Assembly (NCBI GenBank): GCA_018433015.1
Contig: JAHDSB010000151.1
Location: 1 to 36,270 of the forward strand
Reading direction: 5' to 3'
DNA length: 36,270 nt
From: Clostridia bacterium
Lineage (GTDB): Bacteria; Bacillota; Peptococcia; DRI-13; SV3-B141
The position numbers were made by a program, and so were the translations under genes. Shown piece after piece: positions 1 to 8,490 of this stretch. Below the pieces are notes generated by a model. The model made no database searches. It had not been told where the DNA came from and saw only the letters and a list, made by a program, of their open reading frames with translations. Within the stretch, counting starts at the first letter, position 1. Each line of letters opens with the position of its first letter.

Positions 1-1
1 A

Positions 2-727
2 ACCATATTTCTTGAGGAAGATGCTGCTATGAAAATGAAGTTATATCTAGATGTAGAAGAAAAAGTAAAATTACCTGCTGAATTATATATTAATGTGGCT
101 TCAAAATCGGAGCTCTTTACAGCTGCTAAAAAAGAAAATGCATTGATCACAAAAGAAGAGCAGGTTGAAATGTATTTAAGGGAGGACCGAGGATACATAA
201 AGACAGATGATGAAGAGTACTGGCATAAAATAAATGGCATTAATAAGATAGATATTTTAGAAGAAGTTCAAGATAAAATTGATTTAGATGTAGCAATCTA
301 TGAAAGTATAGGGTTAATTCCCCAATATGTTGGTACTGAGAATATAGATAGACACACATACCACGTTATAAAAGGCAATTTTGAGGGCACTAATTTCTTT
401 GAAATAATGGATGAATATTTTGAGTTAGAAGATTTACTAGAGAACTTGGCCTTGCTGGATCAGAGACTTATGGAAAAAATAGTGAACAACATTCAGGGAG
501 AGTATACATATTGGGTAGATGTGGAAAAAGAAGAGCAAGTTAAATTTAATATTAACTTTTCTATGCACTTGCCCGACAAAGAGTTAAAAATACCTCTTAG
601 GATGAATTTTACCATTCATGGTAATTTTGATTTAGGAGAAAGCATTACTAGTCCCTTCGTAAGAATTGATAAAGTGGCTGAAGATGAAGTTGAAGAAATA
701 CTAAAAGAGCATTGGGTTAAAATCTGA
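2..727 (+). CDS. partial hypothetical protein, resembles DUF6612-type beta-rich lipoproteins
   Basis: The reading frame is open from base 2, so the gene probably begins outside the window. An ATG at 29 has a GAGGAA sequence 9 bases upstream and is an alternative start giving 232 residues. That shorter form would lack any signal peptide. The protein alternates short amphipathic strands (residues 1-25, 60-70, 155-205 of the ATG form) with an acidic helical middle, and has Tyr/Trp-rich strands such as EYTYWVDVE. This layout resembles the DUF6612/LppX-like lipoproteins that are secreted and fold as half barrels. No catalytic motif is visible. The family assignment comes from overall pattern only, and the function is unknown. 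The next gene faces the other way. Confidence 0.55.
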   Translation, partial: TIFLEEDAAMKMKLYLDVEEKVKLPAELYINVASKSELFTAAKKENALITKEEQVEMYLREDRGYIKTDDEEYWHKINGINKIDILEEVQDKIDLDVAIYESIGLIPQYVGTENIDRHTYHVIKGNFEGTNFFEIMDEYFELEDLLENLALLDQRLMEKIVNNIQGEYTYWVDVEKEEQVKFNINFSMHLPDKELKIPLRMNFTIHGNFDLGESITSPFVRIDKVAEDEVEEILKEHWVKI

Positions 728-775
728 TTTGAGCAGAAAGAGGGATACTATTTCAGGTATTCCTCTTTCTGATAT

Positions 776-1168
776 TTAAAATATATTTTTTAGAATTAAG
801 ATCTCTTTTTGGGGGATGTGTTGAATAAGCTGAACAAGGGTTAACAACTCGGCCAGGGCATGGCTGTTTTCCTGATATTGTATATAGCTTTTTAATTTAA
901 CTAAACTTTCTTCGATACGGTCCACTTCCTGGTGATGTATAAGTATGGGCCAATAGTTTAACATTTCTTCCCACTTTTTTTCCGTATCTTGATATAGTTC
1001 ATGAGCTTCTTGCCATGCATTATTATTAATAGAATTTTGCAGGCGATCAGTATATGTTATCAAAAAATCCGTATCTTTTTTTATTATGTAATAATTTCCC
1101 CAGCAAAAGAACAGCAAAAATAACAGCAGTAATATAAGCCCTAAAGGCACCATCACATTTTTAGGCAT
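776..1168 (-). CDS. DUF4363 family membrane-anchored protein
   Basis: A 130-residue protein with one N-terminal transmembrane segment (residues about 7-28, Leu/Phe-rich) and no cleavage site, so it is probably anchored with the rest outside the membrane. The remainder is helical, with the spaced Trp, Glu and His residues typical of DUF4363 (NNAWQEAHELYQ, then a WEEMLNYW stretch). The gene overlaps the end of the upstream DUF421 gene by 8 bases, so the two are co-transcribed and translationally coupled. DUF421-DUF4363 pairs are common in clostridia; their role is not established. No enzyme motif is seen. Confidence 0.75.
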   Translation of the reverse strand: MPKNVMVPLGLILLLLFLLFFCWGNYYIIKKDTDFLITYTDRLQNSINNNAWQEAHELYQDTEKKWEEMLNYWPILIHHQEVDRIEESLVKLKSYIQYQENSHALAELLTLVQLIQHIPQKEILILKNIF

Positions 1169-1844
1169 TGAAATTCTCCTTATGCTGCCAAATCAGATTA
1201 CCTGAACCATCTATGATGACAAACAGCAATTCTTTAACGGAAGATATTCCTTGCGACTGTAACTTTTCCAGTAATTCTTCTTTGGTTAGACTACAGATTT
1301 GTAGATTGTTATAGATAATGTTGCCATCAATAATCAGTGTAAGAGGCAAATCGGGGTCCTTGTCCTGTATGCCCAGATCCTTAGTGATGACTGGACGACT
1401 TTGGCTTTTAGGAATGATACTCATTTGCCCATTTGTCTCTAAAATCGCATAATAAACATCAGAAATATTGGGATAATTTTTGACACGCAGTTGTTCTAGT
1501 AAATCATTTATATTTATCCGTAAACGCCTCAATTCGCCTTCGCAAACTTTACCTTGATTGATCAAGATACTTGGTCCACCACAGACAAATTTACGTGCTT
1601 TATTGCTTTTAAGAGTAAAATAAGCTAGAGACACCTGGGCCAAAAGCAGAGTTAGGATAGGAATAATGCCATTTAAGAGAGGTATTTCATTATCGGTGAT
1701 GGGGTCGGAGGCCAGTTCCGAGATCATGATTGCTACAACTAGCTCAAATGGCTGCATTTCTCCCATTTGACGCTTACCCATAATGCGCATAACAAAAACT
1801 ATTAAAAAATATTGTATCAAGGTTCGAATAAATACAATAATCAT
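1161..1844 (-). CDS. DUF421 (YetF-like) membrane protein
   Basis: A DUF421/YetF family protein with three N-terminal membrane helices followed by the conserved cytosolic YetF C-terminal domain. The family signature MGKRQMGEMQPFELVV follows the first helix. I place the start at 1844 because GGAG lies 6 bases upstream of that ATG, whereas the ATG at 1856 has no ribosome site; this gives 227 residues. YetF-like proteins occur in spore formers, some with roles in spore membranes, but the molecular function is uncertain. It is the first gene of a two-gene operon with the DUF4363 gene, which it overlaps by 8 bases. Confidence 0.85.
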   Translation of the reverse strand: MIIVFIRTLIQYFLIVFVMRIMGKRQMGEMQPFELVVAIMISELASDPITDNEIPLLNGIIPILTLLLAQVSLAYFTLKSNKARKFVCGGPSILINQGKVCEGELRRLRININDLLEQLRVKNYPNISDVYYAILETNGQMSIIPKSQSRPVITKDLGIQDKDPDLPLTLIIDGNIIYNNLQICSLTKEELLEKLQSQGISSVKELLFVIIDGSGNLIWQHKENFNA

Positions 1845-1926
1845 TTTACACTCCATTATTTAAAGGATTTATGAAGATAAAAGCAAAATTAATATATTAA
1901 AGCAGTGGGGGCTTAGGAGGATATAG

Positions 1927-2523
1927 ATGGTTCAAGGACTACTTTGGCTAATAGCTTTTCTTTTAACATTATTCTTTGCCATTTTGCTATTAACTATGCT
2001 GCCTTATCATTATTGCTTACAGGGTGTTTGGCAGGAGAGTCTGTGTGCAAAAATATATATTAAGGTAGGATTCTTTAACAAGCCTTTGTATAGTTGGAAG
2101 ATAGGGAAAAAGAGAAAAGAAACAGAGGGAAAAAAACGGGGAAAATCCCCTTTTAAGCTAAAAAAAGTATGGGCTCTGTTAAAGCATGAGTTTTCTGAAG
2201 AATTGTGGGAAACTACAAAGGTAGTAATAAGGCATGCTGTACCTGGAAAGATGGAGATAAGGGGGAAGTTGGGCTTCTCTGACCCGTATTACACAGGGCT
2301 TTTTGCTGCTGGTAGTTCCTTAATACCAGATGTTAATGTAAAGCCGGTATTTACAGGACCAGTACGAGATATTACCTTTCACTTAGAAGGACGAGTAATT
2401 CCTCTTTGGATTTTGTATAAAGTATTAAGTTTTATATGTTTTTACCAAAAAACCAAGTTGAAGCGGAAAATTAGAAATATGTTAACGAGGAGGCTGAGTT
2501 ATGAATCTAGAGGGAAATATTGA
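1927..2523 (+). CDS. ytfI: DUF2953 domain protein (YtfI-like)
   Basis: A 198-residue protein with an N-terminal transmembrane helix (residues 4-26), a basic linker rich in Lys/Arg (about 58-78) and a C-terminal half holding the DUF2953 pattern, including KMEIRGKLGFSDPYYTG near residue 115. AGGAGG lies just upstream of the ATG. The gene overlaps the following ytfJ gene by 23 bases. In Bacillus subtilis the DUF2953 gene ytfI likewise precedes ytfJ, so the neighbourhood is a conserved sporulation pair. The biochemical role is unknown; a forespore membrane location is inferred. Confidence 0.8.
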   Translation: MVQGLLWLIAFLLTLFFAILLLTMLPYHYCLQGVWQESLCAKIYIKVGFFNKPLYSWKIGKKRKETEGKKRGKSPFKLKKVWALLKHEFSEELWETTKVVIRHAVPGKMEIRGKLGFSDPYYTGLFAAGSSLIPDVNVKPVFTGPVRDITFHLEGRVIPLWILYKVLSFICFYQKTKLKRKIRNMLTRRLSYESRGKY

Positions 2524-2899
2524 TACTTTATTTACACGTTTAGAAAAATTTTTTCGCACTGAGACAGTGGTGGGAGAGCCTATTGAGATTGGTCAAATAA
2601 CCTTGATTCCCATTATTAATGTAACATTTGGTTTAGGTACGGGGGGAGGTTCGGGCCTAAATAGTGATGCAAAAGAAGAATTGGGAGGAGGAGCAGGAGT
2701 AGGGGCTAAAATTTCCCCTGATTGTATAGTAGTGGTCAAAGGAGACGAGGTATCCTTGCTTCCTTTAAATGAAAGGGATTCTCTGGATAAGATAATAGAA
2801 ATGGTTCCGGGATTGCTTAAAAAGATTAAAAAGAGTGATGATAAAAATCAGGATGAAAAAAATGACGAAAGATATAATGAAAAACTAAACAATGCTTAA
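2501..2899 (+). CDS. ytfJ: GerW/YtfJ family spore protein, first copy
   Basis: 132 residues matching the GerW (YtfJ) family: an N-terminal helix with FFRTETVVGEPIEIG, the strand TLIPIINVTFG, a Gly-rich stretch (TGGGSG and GGGAGVGAKISP) and a short C-terminal helix ending in charged Lys/Asp/Glu residues. A GAGGAGG site precedes the ATG, which lies inside the end of the DUF2953 gene. B. subtilis YtfJ/GerW is made in the forespore and is linked to germination. The role here is inferred by family. A second, diverged copy follows 46 bases downstream. Confidence 0.85.
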   Translation: MNLEGNIDTLFTRLEKFFRTETVVGEPIEIGQITLIPIINVTFGLGTGGGSGLNSDAKEELGGGAGVGAKISPDCIVVVKGDEVSLLPLNERDSLDKIIEMVPGLLKKIKKSDDKNQDEKNDERYNEKLNNA

Positions 2900-2945
2900 G
2901 TGAATTCCTGATGAGGGGATTAATCAAGAGATGGAGGATAAGGGG

Positions 2946-3290
2946 ATGGATGTAAATCAAAAGCTACTTGATACACTTTTTTCCCGCTTAGAGGAATTTA
3001 TATGTACAGAATCTGTAGTGGGTAAGCCTATGGAAATTGGGAAGGTAACTTTAATACCCCTAATTGATATAGGATTTGGAGCAGCGGTGGGAGGAGGAAA
3101 CGGCTATAAAGATAAAAAGGACTTAACGGAACGAGGCGGAGCCGGTACAGGAGCGAAAATTACTCCCCAGGCAGTTCTTGTTATTAAAGACGGAGAAGTA
3201 TCTCTTTTATCATTACAGGATAGAAATTCCTGGGAAAAAGCCTTTAAATCTATTCCCGGGTTGATTAGCAAGATAAAAGGAGATAAGTAA
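2946..3290 (+). CDS. ytfJ: GerW/YtfJ family spore protein, second copy
   Basis: 114 residues with the same order of elements as the preceding gene: a TESVVGKPMEIGKVTLIPL block, a Gly-rich GAAVGGGNG segment, the GAGTGAKITPQA motif and the conserved VSLLSL strand. I chose the ATG at 2946 because GGAGG lies 8 bases upstream; an in-frame ATG at 2931 has no such site. It differs from the first copy at many positions and lacks its charged tail, so this is an old tandem duplication. It is probably co-transcribed with ytfI-ytfJ. Confidence 0.85.
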   Translation: MDVNQKLLDTLFSRLEEFICTESVVGKPMEIGKVTLIPLIDIGFGAAVGGGNGYKDKKDLTERGGAGTGAKITPQAVLVIKDGEVSLLSLQDRNSWEKAFKSIPGLISKIKGDK

Positions 3291-3351
3291 GAACCAATAT
3301 ATGCTGTAATAAGTTATCTAAGCTATAAAGGTTATAGTGAGAGGAGAATAG

Positions 3352-3789
3352 ATGGTGCGCTTGTGGTCAATACATCCTCAATATCTTGACACAAAAGGAT
3401 TAGTAGCTCTCTGGCGGGAAGCCTTATTAGCCCAGAAGGTGTTGCAAGGAGAAACAAAAGGTTATAGGAACCATCCTCAGTTAAAGAGATTTAAAGAACA
3501 GCAGGATCCTTTAATGGCGATTGGAACTTATTTATATCATGTTTATGGGGAAGGGAAAAACAGAGGGTATAATTTTACTTATGAAAAGATAAGGCGGCAC
3601 GGGGAGCAGCTTCCCATTTCTGTGAATACGGGACAGATAAAATTTGAGTTTAACCACCTTTTAAATAAATTAAAAATCAGAGATAAGACTAAATATCAAG
3701 AGCTTTTAGAAGTGGGGGAAATTAAAATCCACCCCCTTTTTGCAAAAAGAGAGGGTGGTATAGAAGAATGGGAGAGAGTTGAGTTTTAG
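3352..3789 (+). CDS. pyrimidine dimer DNA glycosylase family protein
   Basis: A 145-residue protein of the Pyr_excise family (homologues of phage T4 endonuclease V). It starts with the family-typical RLWSIHPQYLDTKGLVALWR, followed by the KGYRNHPQLKRF block. Such enzymes cleave the glycosidic bond at UV-induced pyrimidine dimers and can nick the backbone, acting in base excision repair. The length fits the family. GAGGAG precedes the ATG. Position directly after two spore protein genes suggests, as inference, a link to UV damage in spores. No terminator lies between it and the spore genes, so co-transcription is possible. Confidence 0.8.
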   Translation: MVRLWSIHPQYLDTKGLVALWREALLAQKVLQGETKGYRNHPQLKRFKEQQDPLMAIGTYLYHVYGEGKNRGYNFTYEKIRRHGEQLPISVNTGQIKFEFNHLLNKLKIRDKTKYQELLEVGEIKIHPLFAKREGGIEEWERVEF

Positions 3790-3883
3790 TATATTAAAAA
3801 TAAGTAAAAATTGTAAAAAAGGATACAATTATCATTGCATTATAGTATACTGTATTATGTATACCGGATTAATTTCACAGAAG

Positions 3884-3892
3884 TGGTATAAT
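3884..3892 (+). promoter_or_regulatory. extended -10 promoter of the aminotransferase gene
   Basis: TGG followed by TATAAT fits an extended -10 box (TGnTATAAT). No good -35 is visible at the right spacing. Just upstream (3845-3864) two GTATAC hexamers lie 8 bases apart and could be a repressor site. Both are inferred from sequence alone. Confidence 0.4.
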
Positions 3893-3975
3893 ATTATATT
3901 GTCTTGCTGATGTAGCAGGAAGTATAAGGTTATGCTAAAATAAGGTCAACAATTTTTATGAAAGGTGGTATTTTT

Positions 3976-5217
3976 ATGACCCAAATGTCCATGACTGCTT
4001 CAAATGCGACGGGGAAAGGCGCCAACGATGTTGTATTTGCCGTTCTTAAAAAAGCAAACGACGCTATAGCGCGATATGGTAAAGATAAAGTTGTTAATGG
4101 TTCTATAGGTGCGATTTTTGATGATGAAGGAAACTTTGCAGCTATGCCTACTGTTGATGAGTATTACCGTAATATGCCAAGTGCTGAGTTAATGAATTAT
4201 GCTCCTATAGCAGGTTTACCAGAATTTTTAGATGCAGCCATAGAGTCTGCTTTTGAAGACCAGAAGCCGGAAAAGGCCTACATAAAATCTATTGCTACTC
4301 CTGGAGGAACAGGAGCGGTAAGACACGTATTTTATAATTATGTAGAGCCGGGAGAAAAGGCCTTAATTCCAGATTGGTTCTGGGCCAATTATAAAACTAT
4401 TTTAGCAGAACATTTAAGGGGCCATGAAACTTATCAGATGTTTGATAGTGAGTACAAATTTACTCTGGCTTCACTGAAAGAAAAAACGGAAAAAATGCTC
4501 AAAGCGCAAAATAGTCTTGTAATCGTGTTTAACACGCCTGCTCATAACCCAACAGGCTATAGTATGTCCTATGAAGAATGGGAAGAAGTAGTAGAATTTT
4601 TTAAAGGCTGTGCCCAAGATAAAAATAAAAAAATTGTCTTGCTTGTAGACATGGCTTATATCGACTATGCAGGAGAACCTGCAGAAACTCGCCGCTTCTT
4701 GAAGCTATTCTCGGACTTGCCGGAAAACATTTTAGTTACCTTGGCTTTCAGTATGTCTAAGTCCTTTTTAGTTTATGGTATGAGGTCAGGAGCGTTAATC
4801 GGCATAAGCAGTTCCCAGGAAATAGCGGAAGAATTTTTCCGTGTTAACTCTTTCTCCAATAGAGGTGTATGGTCTAACGGTACTAGAGGAGCTCAAAAAC
4901 TTTTAGCTGATGTGATGACAAATCCCGATTTAAAACAAAAAATAGATAATGAGAGAAATGCCTATACTAAATTAATTAAAAAGCGCTCAGATATATTTTT
5001 GCAGGAAGCCCAAGAAGTAGGGTTACAACTATTGCCCTTTAAAGCCGGATTCTTTATAACTGTACCGGCAGATGATCCTAAAGCTGTTGCTGATAAGCTA
5101 GGGGAAAACAATATTTTTGTTGTTCCTCTGCAGAAAGGCTTACGTTTTGCCATGTGTTCCATACCTACTCATCAGATTGCAGGTTTAGCAACAAAGACGA
5201 AAGAAGCTTTAAAATAA
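3976..5217 (+). CDS. class I/II PLP-dependent aminotransferase
   Basis: 413 residues of fold type I. The HNPTG motif (about 190-194), the YIDYAGE region that includes the PLP-contacting Asp/Tyr, and SMSKSF with the Schiff-base Lys at about 262 are all present. An Arg in the C-terminal half (LRFAMCSIPTHQ) is in place to bind the substrate carboxylate. It probably moves amino groups between aromatic or acidic amino acids and a 2-oxoacid; the exact substrate cannot be read from sequence. I chose the ATG at 3976 because AGGTGG precedes it at good spacing, while the in-frame ATG at 3958 has none. It stands alone, with its own promoter and a strong terminator. Confidence 0.85.
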   Translation: MTQMSMTASNATGKGANDVVFAVLKKANDAIARYGKDKVVNGSIGAIFDDEGNFAAMPTVDEYYRNMPSAELMNYAPIAGLPEFLDAAIESAFEDQKPEKAYIKSIATPGGTGAVRHVFYNYVEPGEKALIPDWFWANYKTILAEHLRGHETYQMFDSEYKFTLASLKEKTEKMLKAQNSLVIVFNTPAHNPTGYSMSYEEWEEVVEFFKGCAQDKNKKIVLLVDMAYIDYAGEPAETRRFLKLFSDLPENILVTLAFSMSKSFLVYGMRSGALIGISSSQEIAEEFFRVNSFSNRGVWSNGTRGAQKLLADVMTNPDLKQKIDNERNAYTKLIKKRSDIFLQEAQEVGLQLLPFKAGFFITVPADDPKAVADKLGENNIFVVPLQKGLRFAMCSIPTHQIAGLATKTKEALK

Positions 5218-5271
5218 TTTAGCATGACCTTTTATAAAAAATCATAAATATTTAAGTTTTACACAATTCAA

Positions 5272-5302
5272 ACACAATGCTGATCAGGCATTGTGTTTTT
5301 TT
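5272..5302 (+). terminator. rho-independent terminator of the aminotransferase gene
   Basis: ACACAATGC and GCATTGTGT form a perfect 9 bp stem around a 7-base loop, followed by seven T. Confidence 0.9.
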
Positions 5303-5364
5303 GCTTATAATATTTAGTCAAGTGGGCAATAATTTGGGTAGCATACTATTAATGAGGGATATTT

Positions 5365-6357
5365 ATGTCTACAAAAATTGGTTTTCCGCGAGCCTTATTT
5401 TACTATTTATATTTTCCTTTTTGGCATCAATTTTTTAAGGAACTTGGCTATGAGGTAGTAACGTCTTCACCCACTAGTAAGTTAAATATGGATATGGGTA
5501 TAAAAGAGGCAGTTAATGATGCTTGTTTACCTGTGAAAATTTATCACGGGCATACAGCTGAGTTAAAGAATAAAGTTGAGTTACTTTTTCTCCCTCGTAT
5601 GATTAGAGTGAGAAAATATGATACAGAAACCTTTTGTCCTAAGTTTTTAGGCTTGCCTGATATGATAAAAAATTCCATACAAGATTTACCCCCTCTAATT
5701 GAAACTGATATAGATTTATTCAGGGGCAAACTATCTTTGTGGAGGCTTTGTCATGATATTGCTGGAAGTTTAAAAATAAAAGATTTTAGAATTGAAAGAG
5801 CCTTTCTGAAAGGTCTTCTTGCTCAGGATAGGTTTAAGGCTTGTTTAGCAAAGGGATATCTTGCTCAACAAGCTATAGATTATGTTTTATATGATACACC
5901 TCTGGAAGATATCCCTTTGCCTCGACAGGATATGGAACTGGCAGTGTTAGGTTATCCCTATTTGATTTATGACAATTTCGCTAATGAAGAAATTTTTGTG
6001 AGACTAGCGCAAATGGGGGTCAAGGTTTGGACAGTGGAGATGGTACCTCCTTTGCGGATGAACCGCTATAAAAAAAGTTTACCCAAGAATCTCTTTTGGA
6101 ATTTCAGCAACAGGACAATACAAGCAGCATTTTATTATTTAAACGAACATAAAATTGATGGGATTATTCATGTTACAGCTTTTGGCTGTGGACCTGATGC
6201 AGTGGTTGGTAAGTTAATGGAACTTATGGCCAAAGAAAAGGGGAGAGTTCCTTTTATGACCCTCTCTTTAGATGAACACTCAGGACAAGCAGGAATAATA
6301 ACCCGTCTAGAGGCATTCGTAGATATGTTGCATTTAACAAAAGGAAAAATCTCATAG
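5365..6357 (+). CDS. DUF2229 acyl-CoA dehydratase activase-related protein
   Basis: 330 residues of the DUF2229/CoA-substrate activase-associated family. It opens with IGFPRALFYYLYFPFW and carries conserved Cys residues in NDACLPVKIYHGH (about 51-60) and AFGCGPDAVVGK (about 270-280), then LSLDEHSGQAGIITRLEAF near the end, a motif also found in HgdB-like subunits. In many anaerobes this domain is fused to BcrAD/BadFG ATPase domains in one very large protein; here it is separate. The Cys residues suggest an iron-sulfur cluster (inference). First gene of a three-gene operon with the ATPase and a second HgdB-like protein. No soluble dehydratase subunits are nearby, so the target is unknown. Confidence 0.8.
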   Translation: MSTKIGFPRALFYYLYFPFWHQFFKELGYEVVTSSPTSKLNMDMGIKEAVNDACLPVKIYHGHTAELKNKVELLFLPRMIRVRKYDTETFCPKFLGLPDMIKNSIQDLPPLIETDIDLFRGKLSLWRLCHDIAGSLKIKDFRIERAFLKGLLAQDRFKACLAKGYLAQQAIDYVLYDTPLEDIPLPRQDMELAVLGYPYLIYDNFANEEIFVRLAQMGVKVWTVEMVPPLRMNRYKKSLPKNLFWNFSNRTIQAAFYYLNEHKIDGIIHVTAFGCGPDAVVGKLMELMAKEKGRVPFMTLSLDEHSGQAGIITRLEAFVDMLHLTKGKIS

Positions 6358-6398
6358 ACTAGTAAAACTTAATTAATTAAAGAAAGAAGGTCAGTATA

Positions 6399-7364
6399 GT
6401 GAAGGCATATTTGGGAATAGATGTAGGGTCTGTTAGTACAAATCTCGTGGTTATGGATGAAGAAGAACAGGTTCTAGATAGTATATATATCAGAACTTTA
6501 GGACAACCGGTAAAGGCTGTTCAAGAAGGATTAAAGATTATGGGACAAAAATGGGGAGATAAAACAGCAATTAATGGTGTGGGAGTAACGGGAAGTGCCC
6601 GTAACCTTACGGCTGTTTTAGTAGGTGCAGATGCCGTTAAAAATGAAATTACTGCCCATGCTGTAGCTGTTTCCCAGGTTGTACCTTCAGCTCAGACTAT
6701 TATTGAAATAGGGGGACAAGATTCCAAGATTATCGTCATGCGTGATGGTATTGTCACTGACTTTGCTATGAATACCGTTTGTGCTGCGGGAACAGGATCC
6801 TTTTTAGATCAACAAGCTATGCGTTTAAATATTCCTATTGAAGAGTTTGGTGAACTGGCTCTAAAGGCTCATAATCCTGTGCGGATAGCAGGTCGATGTG
6901 CCGTATTTGCTGAATCGGATATGATTCATAAGCAACAACTGGGACATTCTCTGGAAGATATTATTGCCGGTTTATGTGAAGCATTAGTGCGCAATTACCT
7001 TAATAACGTGGGTAAAGGAAAAGATATTATGCCGCCCCTGGTGTTCCAGGGTGGAGTAGCCGCTAATATTGGAATCAAGACTGCTTTTGAAAAAGCTCTC
7101 GGTCACGAGTTGATAATACCCAAATACTATGATGTTATGGGAGCCTTAGGTTGTTGTTATCTGGGTAAAAAGGCAACTGCCCATTCAACTACTAAGTTTA
7201 AAGGATGGCAGGCTGCTAATTTTAATTTTAGGCCTACAAGCTTTGAATGCAAGGGATGTCCTAATCTCTGTGAAGTTATTGAAATCTATGAAAACGATGT
7301 ACTTATAGCACGCTGGGGAGATAGGTGCGGTAAGTGGTCAAATAAAAGTATCAAAGTCGGATAA
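6399..7364 (+). CDS. acyl-CoA dehydratase activase (BcrAD/BadFG ATPase, HgdC-like)
   Basis: 321 residues with the ASKHA ATPase fold: phosphate loop GIDVGSVSTNLVV at the N terminus and IEIGGQDSK near residue 103. The two Cys that in HgdC bridge one [4Fe-4S] cluster between two subunits are present as VCAAGTGSF (Cys128) and GRCAVFAESD (Cys167). HgdC-type proteins use ATP to inject an electron into 2-hydroxyacyl-CoA dehydratases. A C-terminal tail adds more Cys (ECKGCPNLC and DRCGKW), as in larger YjiL-type activases. The start is GTG at 6399, supported by AGAAGG 8 bases upstream. It sits between two DUF2229/HgdB-like genes. Confidence 0.85.
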   Translation: MKAYLGIDVGSVSTNLVVMDEEEQVLDSIYIRTLGQPVKAVQEGLKIMGQKWGDKTAINGVGVTGSARNLTAVLVGADAVKNEITAHAVAVSQVVPSAQTIIEIGGQDSKIIVMRDGIVTDFAMNTVCAAGTGSFLDQQAMRLNIPIEEFGELALKAHNPVRIAGRCAVFAESDMIHKQQLGHSLEDIIAGLCEALVRNYLNNVGKGKDIMPPLVFQGGVAANIGIKTAFEKALGHELIIPKYYDVMGALGCCYLGKKATAHSTTKFKGWQAANFNFRPTSFECKGCPNLCEVIEIYENDVLIARWGDRCGKWSNKSIKVG

Positions 7365-7390
7365 TTATAATTTTATGAAAGGAGTTTATT

Positions 7391-8470
7391 ATGCTGCTTT
7401 CTTTTCCCCATATGGGGAATATACATTTTCCTCTTACTCGTGTATGTCAGGTTCTAGATATACCCTATTTACTTCCCTCTCCGCCAGGACCTAAAGCTCT
7501 TGCCTTAGGGCAGGAGTTGGCACCGGAAGGTTCCTGTTTACCTTTTCTCCTTGTTTTGGGGAACATGAGGGAGGCTTTAGACCAAGGGGCTGATACTATT
7601 CTAATGTTAGGTGGTTCAGGCCCCTGTCGTTTCGGGTACTTTGTATATTTAGCTGACAAATTATTAAAAGATGCTGGCTACGAGTTTCAGATGTTAATAG
7701 TTGATAAAGGCCATCACCTAGAGAATTATACGTTCCTAAAAAAAGAAAGAGAGATTAAGCTATCTCAAATTATTTCAGCTGTGCAATATGGTTGGGAACT
7801 CTTGAATTGTCAGGATATGGTGGAACGCATGGAGAGGGAATATTTTCCTGCTGTTTGTGAACCTCTTAAATTTAAAGAAGAATTAGCTTATTATCGTAAA
7901 AGAATAGAAGAGGCTTGTTCAAGGACTGATCTTAAATCTTTACGTAAAGAGATGGTGGAGAACTTAGAAAATACTCCTCGACGTCCGGTTGAGAGTGTGC
8001 TGAGAATAGGTTTAGTGGGGGATATTTATACCATGTTGGAACCTCAAGCGAACCAGCACATTGAAGAATATTTGCTTTCTAAAGGAATTTGCATTTATAA
8101 AGATATGGCAGTAACAAAATGGATTCCTAATGTATTTTTACCTTGGCGTAAGAGTAAATATAAACGTCATCTCTTAAAGGAATCATATCCCTATTTATGT
8201 AATTCTGTAGGTGGTTTTGGTTTAGAATCTGTAGCTTCTACATGTAAATTGGGAAAGAATGAAGTAGATGGTATAATACAGCTCTTTCCTTTGGGCTGTA
8301 TGCCGGAAATTGTAGCTCGCAGTGCCCTTAATAAAATATGTAAGGAAGAACGGTTACCTGTTATGAGCATTACTATGGATCAACATCAAAGTATGACAGG
8401 ATTTCAAACTAGGCTGGAAGCTTTTCTTGATTTGGTCCAAAATAAAAAAGAGGCCCCATCGGCCTCTTAA
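7391..8470 (+). CDS. HgdB/DUF2229-like CoA-dehydratase-related protein
   Basis: 359 residues related to the 2-hydroxyacyl-CoA dehydratase subunit fold. Conserved Cys occur in EGSCLPFLLVLG (about 48), GGSGPCRFGYF (about 83) and FPLGCMPEIVARSA (about 308), where iron-sulfur cluster ligands lie in the family. The C-terminal DQHQSMTGFQTRLEAF parallels the DEHSGQAGIITRLEAF motif of the first gene in this operon. AAAGGAG precedes the ATG. This protein, the ATPase and the DUF2229 protein together correspond to parts of the large single-chain activases, so they probably form one complex. The stop codon lies within a hairpin that terminates the convergent sdp operon. Confidence 0.75.
   Translation: MLLSFPHMGNIHFPLTRVCQVLDIPYLLPSPPGPKALALGQELAPEGSCLPFLLVLGNMREALDQGADTILMLGGSGPCRFGYFVYLADKLLKDAGYEFQMLIVDKGHHLENYTFLKKEREIKLSQIISAVQYGWELLNCQDMVERMEREYFPAVCEPLKFKEELAYYRKRIEEACSRTDLKSLRKEMVENLENTPRRPVESVLRIGLVGDIYTMLEPQANQHIEEYLLSKGICIYKDMAVTKWIPNVFLPWRKSKYKRHLLKESYPYLCNSVGGFGLESVASTCKLGKNEVDGIIQLFPLGCMPEIVARSALNKICKEERLPVMSITMDQHQSMTGFQTRLEAFLDLVQNKKEAPSAS
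8442..8468 (-). terminator. terminator of the sdp-type operon, overlapping the converging gene
   Basis: AAGAGGCC pairs with GGCCTCTT around a 5-base loop. On the minus strand six T follow, so it ends transcription of the sdpR-sdpI pair. The plus side has no T tract. The stem codes for the last residues of the converging HgdB-like gene. Confidence 0.8.
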
Positions 8471-8490
8471 CATAACATTAACAGGGTGCA

